A DNA stretch of 64,000 bases, from contig JALLLS010000011.1 in assembly GCA_025094145.1 (NCBI GenBank), positions 558,001 to 622,000 of the forward strand, in the 5' to 3' direction. The notes beneath the pieces are model-generated. The model was not told the DNA's origin. It did no database searches and worked only from the letters and a program-made list of their open reading frames with translations. The stretch is from Spinellus fusiger. Its lineage: Eukaryota > Mucoromycota > Mucoromycetes > Mucorales > Phycomycetaceae. Of the stretch, positions 22,709-32,395 are shown piece after piece; position 1 is the first letter of the stretch, and every line of letters starts with the position of its first letter. Made by a program: the position numbers and the translations under genes.

Positions 22709-23806
22709 CAATATCAGCCCCTTCATACTGTGTCTTTGTCCAAATGACTGATAATAAGTCTTTGGGAAATGGATAGTTCATGGTATAAGAGCTAAAGATA
22801 TCATGAATCATATTAATATCATGGGAAGAGAAAAAATCTTTTGGTAGATTGTCGATTATTACAGACAAAATGGCTGTTTTGATTTTACTACATTGTTCAA
22901 TAATATCCTTTACTGCAGCTGATACTTCCATCTCTGTGCTGTCCTTTCTTCTTCATTTCATCCTTTACTGTCTTTATTCGTTCATTCTTCTTCAAAAGTA
23001 TGTTTAAGAACATGCGCAGCTTGTTTCCAAAGTGTAATGAGACACCATTGAGGTACGCTGTGTTTATTTTCCTTGCTTCCTACATGGCTATTTGATAGGC
23101 ATACTTTAAACTGACTGGCTCATATAAACTGTGTTGAAAGTACACGTCTCGATGACTGTTGATAAGCTCTTGGTTGAATCTTGACTTTGAGTAATTTGCT
23201 TGTCTATTTGGCTTGTAACTCTGAAGAAGCAATAAAAAGACTTGACTATAAAAATCAACATTGGCAAAATCCTCCAGAGCAAAAGCAAGACTATTTTCCA
23301 ATTCTTGAATGAATATGTACTTTAGAAAAGCGAGATCACACCATTTTATACTATCTCTGCTTTATAAATGGTTTTCAGTTGTGTAAAGCATAAAGTTTGT
23401 ATTTTTTTATCAATGAAAACTGTGAATACCACGGGCTTTGTATGCACATATATCTTTAATTTTATAGATGTAAAGAAAGGAGTAATGTTAAAGAGCAAAG
23501 TGTCTTAGATACTTTGAGTTTACCAAATTATGTACAAACCTGATACTGTATGAAATACTAAACAATATAAGCAGCCTGCAACTTTATGGAGTTATGAGTG
23601 TATTTTCGGATAGATTTCTTGATGCTGTATTTTATTACTATTCAACAAGCTTAATGTTGATATATGTTGATTGAAGTAGGGTCGTTACTACTTCCTTAGT
23701 CTCAGTGACAATCTCTCGGCCATCATCTGACTCATCATCATTTTCTTCTTCCACACAGAAGATTTTAGTCATGGTGGGAAGAGGTCTGTGGTCAATGTCA
23801 GTCATG
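22701..23806 (-). pseudogene. Probable Fanzor N-terminal remnants
   Basis: Three minus-strand patches inside the element: an acidic small frame (KIFCVEEENDDESDDGREIV) at 23640-23806, a 73-codon patch at 23080-23301 (SFAL-type, with SKSRFNQELINSHRDVYFQH), and a 76-codon patch at 22701-22931 (CSKIKTAILSVIIDNLPKDF). I assign them to the same gene only from position and orientation. Confidence 0.35.
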
Positions 23807-24796
23807 CATAATTAGTTTGAATATAATTATGCTATGTCATTGTGTCTATAATACATACCTGAAAGACTCAGTCATAGGGCTATCAAAAGAAGAGAATGAG
23901 CAACATTATTTTTAGACTTAAGATTAATATTTTTTCTTTCTTGAATCTAATGGTAGAGAAGGACGCAGTGAAGGAGATTTCAATATAAAATTATAGATTG
24001 AATTGTTTGACTTAATAATTGGAAAATGTAAGGCTAAAATGTATACTTCACCAAAATGAATATATTTTTTATTCTTTGGTCTATTATTATTTTGTTATTT
24101 CTCACACTGTCCATACAATTTGATACTTATGCAGTTGTTGGGATGAGCACAACTGAACAAGTTAATGTACTATTATTAACAAAGAAAAACAATAGAAGAG
24201 AAATTAATAGACACCATCAAAGGCTATTCTTGAAGTGAAAAAGGTAAATAATGCCATCATCTGGGCTTGAGTTCAATGTATTCCACAAGACATAGTACTG
24301 ACTCTTCTTCTGATAGATGATATATGACTCATTATTCTCATGACAAGTATGAAGTGCAAGGTAAGCATATTATCTCTCTTGATTGAACTATTACTAATAC
24401 ACTATTCTGTTATTAGATAAATAAAGACTCTTTCTCAAGTCAGTCTCAGGTGGTCTATTCTTCCTTCTATACTGTCTAAGGTGTCTAGGCTGTCTAGGGT
24501 ATACTCTTGAGCATATTTATCTATCTCCTAAGGATAAAGCATAAGGACTTTATGTTGTGGATTCTATTTCTATGAAGGAATACGCCTAGAACAGCAGTAG
24601 CGATAGTAATATAATAAACAATACATTTTACTGATAATACAATTTGATAGAGGTATTATACAAAAGGAAATAATAATTTGGATATCCGTAAACCTTTTGA
24701 TTTTAAAACACAGTTAGATAAAAGGTGAACATTTTAAACCACGTAAAAGGATGCTTGTGTTATGTATTAAAGGCTAGAAAAATCTTTAGGTGCATA

Positions 24797-26723
24797 GTAA
24801 CCTTCTATTTTTAGCTATTCTGAACTACAATTGATGAATATTCACTATGGAAAATAGTCCTACGACAGTGTCCACGAAAAAAATATGTCCATTAAAAATA
24901 TTAATGTGTCTAATTTGAATGTATGCACATCCAGTAAAAATAAATAAATAAAAATTCAGTTTTCAGTTTCCAATCGTCTAATTTTAGGTTAGAATCCTGT
25001 ATACATTTATTTAAGTGAATACAAGTTAAGGTAAAAAAAAGCCTTGGGAATAACACAATTAACTAACAAGCGTACATATCCTGCTATTGATACAAATTTA
25101 AAGAAAGATTAAGTTATAAACAAAACATTGGCCAATGAAAATCACTCACCGTTATAAACAAAACTAAATGTCTTCTGTAAGGTTTAGCAGGATCTATCAA
25201 AAAACACATTATAGACGCTTGTGTCTAGTTAGTTTATTATTTCAGGTGGGAAAATCCGAACGGAGGAGCCTTGATACTGTCATGTTGAATAGTAAAAATC
25301 ATCTAAAAGCGACTACAATCCCGTAGATAAGCTAAATCTTAATTTATTCAAGTATCAATTTCGGATAGATGCCCATACTAGCTATGAGTTTATACCTTGG
25401 TTTGAAGTTACAGGTTGATTGAACACATTATTACAAATAGTAATATTTCTATTCATCCACATCCGCTACCTGTAGTATGAAGTTTCCATTTCCTAATGCA
25501 AGTGACTATCACAAAAGCCCAAATATATCATTATATAACCAGTTCTGTAATTAATAGTGACTATTGACACTATTCAGAGTGCTTAAAAGTAAAATGCCAC
25601 TCAATATCAATTTCTTTTAAAATAATAATAATATTAAAGAGTTGAAGTCAACATATTCTATGAATAAACAAGAACAATGTTAAGTAAAAAGAGCTATTTT
25701 ATTGTCGAAGAGTTTGATCAGCCTGACTTTCTGCAGTGCTTGCTATTCTAGATCGAATGTGGCGCATTTCTTAAGTAAATATTTCTCTTAAGATTCAGTA
25801 CTAAATTCGGTACTAAATTTTAAGTTCTTACATAATTGTGAATACAATTCCCAAGCTGTCAGTTGAATGCAGTAGCCTAATATAATATTCAATATGCCGG
25901 AATAAGAAAAATCCAGGCAAAAGAGAGAGAAAGTAGAGAACACGGTTTATTGAGCACAAATATCATTAAAAATATATTTGCTAATCTAACCACGTGAATT
26001 CTCAGAATTAAAATCAAACTATCCTATTTCAAGGAATATGCTATTCTACTGATGTTGCACTATTGTATTTCTATTTCTAAATGTCAAAAAGACAAACAGC
26101 TAGTCTCTTTTCTTCTTCCTCTTCTTCCGACCACGTGATTTATATTTCAAGTGCCGTACGTCATAACGTGTTGACTTATTCAATAAAATATACAAAAAAA
26201 CGGGAAAATTATAACGGTTTCATGTAACGATATTTTTACCTTTTCTTTTCATATTCTTTATATTATGAGAGTTTAACCTCAATGAAGAAAAAGGCATAGG
26301 AGATCCCATAGTCCTAAAATTCAATATATAGAATAAACAAAAAGCGAGTTGTAACTTAAATACATAAATGATCTATTCACCGAAACCTCTTAAGGAGTAT
26401 GAAAGCAAATAAAGATATTACTGAAAAAAGGGACAATGACAGCCTTGGTTCCAATAAGAGCTGACTAAAGTATACTACCTTAGCACAAACATTAGAGAGA
26501 AGAAAAGCTACCCCTGAATTCAAGGAGGGAGAAGTATACAAGCTAACAACTCATTAGATATTTTTAACTTTGAAAAATATGATTTTTATACAAAGTACCA
26601 CTTTTGCCTCTAGATTCTTAATATATAAACGTATATAAATATAAACACATGAGTAAAGGTTGTACATGTTTTCAAAGAAATATTTATGTATTGATTATAT
26701 GGAGAGAGATCAATAAGGGTCTA
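24797..26723. other. Gene-free stretch between two Fanzor relics
   Basis: AT-rich; no gene or repeat recognised. Confidence 0.45.
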
Positions 26724-27401
26724 CACACCAGGAGATCTTTAGGATATAAAAGGAAATAAGAGAGATACAATTGTTTAAGAAATGACACATAGATTTGAAA
26801 AGGAGCAAAAATAAAGTGAGATGTATTCATGTTAGTTTTTAAATAAAGATTATGTAAAGTTACTTGTAAATATCTGAATCCCGGAGGAAACCACTTTCGA
26901 TTTAGTGATATATAATATGAATGCATCAAGTAATATCTATGCTTCTCGACAGAATGGAGCTGGTCGGTGGCGACCATTTAAACACTCTTCTGCAATTGTA
27001 TAGATATTCTTTGATGCATTCACATCTCTGTTCCAAACAATTCCACAACTTTGGCAAGCGCGGATACTGTTGAAATTTACTAATACCTCAGTGAGGATAT
27101 TTGTGTTATAAGTGTGGCGGATCTTGAGAATAAAAATAAGAATAACTGTTAGAAGAGCTTTTCATATTAGGTGAGAGGTCAATCATGTTTACTATTGATG
27201 TTCCAAACTCATCGACATCAACCATAAGAAGATCTCCATCCTTTTGTCTCTTTTTTCAATGATTGATATAAAATTCTTGTCAAACCAACACAATGACCTT
27301 TAAATGTGGCAGCATCTTTTACCTTAATTCCTGTGCCATAAGCAACGACTGGCAGCTTAGTAGGATCGTACTCCAATCTTTTTAGGTGACAATACCCCTT
27401 T
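26724..27401 (-). pseudogene. Second Fanzor subfamily: zinc-finger/RuvC-III relic with right end
   Basis: Minus-strand relic, distinct from the 22-kb and 59-kb copies. An exon opens after an acceptor at 27402-03 and reads KGYCHLKRLEYDPTKLPVV then AYGTGIKVKDAATFKGHCVG, LTRILYQSLKK. After a one-base frameshift it gives DLLMVDVDEFGTSIVN. After further decay it gives IRACQSCGIVWNRDVNASKN, a clean zinc finger/RuvC-III signature. The right end at 26724 (complement reads TCCTGGTGTG then TA) matches the terminal repeat of the other Fanzor elements. The CxxC after DEFGTS is lost. A patch at 27434-27670 (KTKARGRCQCKGDTTHIEC) may be an upstream exon. Non-functional. Confidence 0.75.
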
Positions 27402-27940
27402 CTAATAATAAAATAATAATAAAAATAATTAGTTCAAGATGTATTAATGCACTCTATGTGTGTCGTATCACCCTTGCACTGGCACCTTCCTCTTGCCTTT
27501 GTCTTTGTAACGGATTCACTGGGTTTATTAAAATAAAAAAATATAAAATAGAAACCAACTAACATGTCAGACATAATAAACATACACAAACAATCACCAG
27601 ATAACAACTGTTGGTTTAGATGCCAGACAAAGGCAAACAAGTTAAAGAAGGCAAAAGTCACCAAGAACAACAGTCAGTGTAGTTATCTACATCTTTAATA
27701 AAATAGACTTTAATCCAAACAGCTTCCTAGAATATAAACAAGATAAGCTTTAAGGTCTTGGACAGCTGACTGTTTCTTGTTCTCGACTTGTTTTCTTTCT
27801 TTATTCCCATAGGGTGCCATTATTATTACAACCATTAGTTTGCCTTCTGTCAGCCCATACCCTTCTCTTTTCTATCAATCTCCGTATGAGTAAACAGCCT
27901 TACGAGGTCCTGTGTGTCTCTTGTCCCATAGCAACAGAAT
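27402..27940. other. Region between two Fanzor relics
   Basis: Holds the minus-strand 78-codon patch 27434-27670, probably part of the preceding relic. Otherwise nothing recognised. Confidence 0.35.
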
Positions 27941-28047
27941 ACTTTTGGGATATAAAGGGAAATACATGAACAATGAAATCATATTATTTCTTTGGTTGGT
28001 CAATGTGTTTGAAAATAACCTTCTCACTGTCTGTCTGTCTTAGCATT
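27941..28047 (-). ncRNA. Candidate guide-RNA scaffold / right end (copy at 28 kb, shortened)
   Basis: Retains TTTTCAAACACATTGACC and the segment through TATATCCCAAAAG, but the first hairpin arm (GTTTGAAA) is deleted. Confidence 0.25.
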
Positions 28048-29228
28048 GACTATTGACTGTGTAATTAAACACTATAGAGTTAGATAAAAGGAAGAAGTAA
28101 ACCTGACATTGCAACTCAGCCACTGCATTTATTGTTTAACATGTACTATCATAAGCCCACAGTATTTGCAACATAACACTGCTTAAGAAAGATGTATTAC
28201 AGAACTTATAGAGTTAACTTTAGTGATTATTGTCCATAAAATAGAACCAAATGCAACTATATTAAGAATTGTATAGTCATTCATTGGCTCAATATTCATA
28301 ATTATTTCAATTATCTTATTGTAACTGTTCTCAACAATATTACTTAATGATAACAAGGTATTGTTTCTAATACTGGACTTTAGGCTCAAGGCAAATAGAG
28401 TGTGAATTGTTTGACTTGTGAATTTTATGAGTGGAGGCTAAGATAAATGCCTCACCAGAATAAAGAGAGAGAAATTATTATTTGTTACTATATTTCCCTC
28501 CTTTTGTTATTTCTCACACTGTCCATACAACTTAACACCTAAGTACTTGTCAAGATGAACATATCTTAGCAAGGTAATGTGCTATTATTAACAATGCAAA
28601 GAAATAGAAGGAAGTGGTAGACACCATCAAAGGCTATTCTTGAAGTGAAAAAGATAAATAGTGCCATCATCTGGGCTTGAGTTCAATGTATTCCACAAGA
28701 CATAGTACTGACTCTTCTTCTAATAGATGATATATGACTCATTATTCTCATGATTGAATTATTACTAATACACTCTTCTGTTATTAAGTTAAGTCTCTTC
28801 TTAAGTCAGTCTCAGGTGGTCTTCTTTCTTCTATACTGTCTAAGGTGTCTAGGCTGTCTAGGGTATATTCCTGAGCATAGTTATCTATCTCCCAAGGATA
28901 AATCACAAGGCCTTTATGTTGTGGATTCTATTGCTATGAAGGAATACGCCTAGAACAGCAGTAGCTATAGTAATAGTATATTATTGGCTACAGTATTATT
29001 AGCTATATTATTACAATAAACAATTTTATCCGTCAATAATTTTATTCATAAACAATATATTCTATTGATAATACAATTTGATATTGAGGTATCCACAAAA
29101 GGAAATAATAATTTGGATATCCGCAGACCTTTTGATTTTAAACACAGTTCCATAAAAGGGCAAAATTTAGCTCATCCAGAAAGGAAGGAGATATCACCGC
29201 TTAAAGGCCAGAAAAATCTCCTGGTGTG
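27941..29228 (-). mobile_element. Non-autonomous Fanzor-family element (short form)
   Basis: Left end at 29228 (complement starts CACACCAGGAGATTTTTC beside TA), then the conserved left segment to about 28430, a middle segment (28389-28100), and the conserved right-end segment to 27941. Compared with the 2.83-kb copy, the zinc-finger/RuvC region is absent. The middle segment (containing SILWTIITKVNS) is shared with the elements at 39238 and 48750. The very last bases of the right repeat are lost. Such deletion derivatives are normally moved by an intact relative. Confidence 0.7.
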
Positions 29229-29282
29229 TAAGGAGAAAAAAAGAGAAATGAACCAGAAGGCTTGGAGTTTTTCTTGGTTCTG

Positions 29283-29715
29283 ATTGTATCATTTGTGTCG
29301 TGCTTTCTTTTGTTATATTTACAAAAGCGTTCTGGGAAAGTGCTATTTTCCCTTTGAGACATTAGAATATGTCTAAAGTTCAATATAGCAGCTAGATCAT
29401 GATTCCAAAGCCTCAATGTCTTGTCCGTATAATATTTGTTTGAACACCTATTTGAAAGGAGAAAGATGAGTCTTATTTTGATATAAAATTAAGAAATGAC
29501 CTGAGAAGATTATGACATTTAACTTGGAGTATTTTTGTTCGTTGATAGGGCCTGAGGTTCTTGACATGTTTAAATGTTTCCAAAGGTGAGTACTTACACT
29601 CAGGACATAGGCTTGATGTTTTGAATTTATTGATAAGATAGAGTTTGAATCCCTTGTTCTTCAATATTCTCTGCATGCCTTTTCCCTTTATTGTCATTAC
29701 TCTGGTAAGATTCAC
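29283..29715 (-). pseudogene. Fanzor nuclease fragment abutting a short Fanzor element
   Basis: Reading leftward: KGKGMQRILKNKGFKLYLIN, then KFKTSSLCPEC (29597-29611 region), LETFKHVKNLRPY, KCHNLLR. After a frame break comes LWNHDLAAILNF (29372-29408), the RuvC-III motif, and a basic tail (ERFCKYNKRKHDTND). This fits the Fanzor order KGKGMR-x-LFRK, DEFxTSxxC, CHGLLxC, WNRDxxAAxN. The lower end runs straight into the left terminus of the 27941-29228 element, suggesting truncation by that insertion. Confidence 0.7.
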
Positions 29716-30800
29716 ACATGGATAACTTGCTATAGGCCTTTAATCCGTCATCTATAAAAATAAAACATATTTAAGAACCCTAGATTGATTCTATAAACAT
29801 ATTGCATTTTCTTTACTTTATTCGTATCTTGTTGGCTGCATAAAATCTTTAGTTCAGAAAGAATAGATAAAAATACAATAAGAAAAAGGAAATAAATAGT
29901 TATTTTATTAGCAACACTGAATAGTGTCAGCTATTATTTATCACCCATTGATGTTATGGTGTCGTTAATGACTTCTTAGGTCCAAAGGTATTTGGTTTAG
30001 TTAACGTACAATTAATTCTGCTATTTTTTTATTCAACTTGTTTGTTATTCTTTTATACTTCTTTTATACTTTAATGATTACTACAAATATAAAAACTTGT
30101 CAGAAATCACCACCAAAAGGCATACGTTCTAATGCAGGCTGTTGTACTTTTATATTACCTCTGAAAGATCAATACACTTTATTCAAATATACTACAGATT
30201 ATCATAGATGCTTCATCACAATCAATGGTTTGTGTGGCTGTTCTTTTTAACGATTTGCTAAATGTTAGTTTCTCGTTTTTAGTGTATAGGACCTAAAGTA
30301 ACAGCATCCTGCACACCACTTAGTATATCTCTTCTCAGTGTGTCTTGGTTGTGCCGTATAAAATTCAGACAAGCTTGCTCAATGTTAGCATACACTCTGT
30401 ACTGACAAAAGGGCTTTCCAAATAAATACAAGTGATTAGAATCATTCCTGTACATTAGTCTGAAACAGTAGTGTTTTATTGTGTTTATCTTGGAATTTTG
30501 GTCATTGAATAAGTATGTATTTATATTCCAAACCTAGCTATCCTATATGAAAAAAGTACATAGCTCATAGGATTGTATGACTGATTTATCTCATTCTTTA
30601 AAGTAAGCTGCCATTTCTTGGTCATATCACAATGTCTCTACTTTCTGTTTGTTATCTATCATTATTTGGACAATTGTAATGACTTTTGCGCAAATGACCC
30701 TACTTACAACAGCTTGTATATCTATTTTGAAGATGGTTCACTCAAATAACGCTATTGGGTATATAATTAGGATTAACATACTTGTTCAAGAAAGTGTTAA
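29716..30800. other. Gene-free stretch
   Basis: AT-rich. An ORF at 30038-30250 has no recognised features. Nothing else seen. Confidence 0.4.
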
Positions 30801-30802
30801 TA

Positions 30803-32105
30803 CAGCCACACTCGACTGATTTTAATCATTTTTAAGATAAATATCAGGACGAAACAGATAGAACATGTTCAATATTAAATAAAACATTTTATATTTGATC
30901 TATAAGCTCCAAACTTAAGCATATCAAGTCTCAATATATTTAATTATAGAAAATATAATAATAATACAGTTAATACTTTGTATGGTCTTCTTTGGCATCA
31001 ATGACATCCTGGCATCTCTGTCATACTCTGAACTCATCGTTGTGCAATTCAACACCAACTTTCTACATTGATAATAGATACCTTTCTTTCTTCAATTTAT
31101 ATTTCCAAGGCGTATCAGACATGTTCAATTGAGTTCAAGTCAGAGATTTGCGTAGGCTAGTAATCAAAGAACCCTAATCTGATGTGTCTCATTTCACTAT
31201 CTAGCATAGGCCCTATTATGACAGCTAGCATTCTTTTATTGTAACAGAAACTCCTTATCTTCTTTCTGATGGAGTTTCATGAACCAAAGATCAAACTCAC
31301 TAGCCATAATTTTGATATATAGGTCCTGATTTACAGTGCTATCAATAGAGACCAAAAGGCCCAAACCCACCAGCCCAAAAAACAGCTCCAGATCATTATG
31401 CTACCTTTACCTTATTTGGTTTTAGGTATGATATGAGCAGCCTTATATTTCTTTTCGATCTTTCGAATCACTTTAACCCCTCCCTGATAACCCTCTACTT
31501 CAAACCGTGACTCATAAGACCATACAACGCGTCTCCAGTCCTCAGAGGTCTAGTTGACCCGTTCCTTTGCCCAAAAAAGCCTTTTTCTTGATATTTTCTT
31601 CAGAAAACCTTGGCTTGTATGTTTTAAAATATGAATCATACCCAATCTGGTGTATATATCTGATGAATGATGCTTTACAGATGATTATCTCATGTGCCTT
31701 AAGTTCAGAATTTATATAGTTATAGGAGGCAGACGGGTTGCCTCTTAGAATGGCCTCAAGTCGTCTGAGGTTTCTCTCATTGAGTTTTTTTGGTGCACCA
31801 GAATTAGGCTTTGGTAGAGGTGTACCATTAGTCTTGATTCTACTAATGATATTCTGGACAATAGACTTGCTAATGCCAATGACCTTTGGAATGCTGCCTA
31901 TCGATTAATCTTCTTTTTCAAGCTAGTAAACACCTCAGTACTCTCTTTCTTTAAGCTTATTATAAACACTAGAGTTTTTAGTTGAATATTCTGCCTTTGA
32001 CATTTGACATTGTTTAATGAAATGTGATTCTGTGGTAAAAAGATGAAGAATCATGTTTAGAAATGTATAAATTATGGGGTCGTACCCTTTCTAATGTTGT
32101 GACTA
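30803..32105 (-). mobile_element. Chimeric Tc1-type element (family A head, family B tail)
   Basis: On the minus strand, about the first kilobase from 32105 is nearly identical to the element at 13199, including its stops and the W-S-Y-E-S-R change. From about 31070 down to 30803 the sequence instead follows the family B element at 38067-39235. The two ends therefore do not match: one reads TAGTCACAACATTAGAAAGG, the other CAGCCACACTCGACTG. TA flanks both ends. The transposase relic inside is non-functional. Confidence 0.85.
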
Positions 32106-32395
32106 TATCAATTGATACTTAAGCTAGGAATAATAACAAGCTAAATTAGACAAATCATTGACTGTCATAGGTCCTTCTTGGTATCCAGATGTGGAATATA
32201 ATGTAGTGTGACCTTGACCTTGTTTAGAATATAAAAAACGCATTGGCTTATTTAATGCACACACTGTTGAGAAGACTTCTCACTTCTCTCTTTTCAATAT
32301 GCAACACTATATGAGTAAGAATATCTATATGAATACAGACATTTAACTTTTTTTTTTTTAAAAAAATAGATATCAAAGAAATTATTCCAAAAGGC

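Larger units (their letters stand above)
21961..24794 (-). mobile_element. Fanzor-type transposon, longest copy (2.83 kb, decayed)
   Basis: Minus-strand element. The left end (upper coordinate) starts TGCACCTAAAGATTTTTC next to TA at 24795-96. The right end (lower coordinate) finishes ATCTTTGGGTATG. The order from the left end is shared with the copy at 59303-60669: a conserved left segment (24794 to about 24040), remains of an N-terminal coding region (patches at 23806-23640, 23301-23080, 22931-22701), the zinc-finger/RuvC-III region (22708-22171), and the conserved right-end segment (22100-21961). The ends form a terminal inverted repeat of about 18 bp and abut TA, as in Tc1/mariner-ended Fanzor elements. 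Confidence 0.75.

Noticed and set aside
22260..22776. Plus-strand ORFs opposite the Fanzor relic
   Set aside because: They are antisense shadows; the minus strand carries the recognisable zinc finger and RuvC-III motif.
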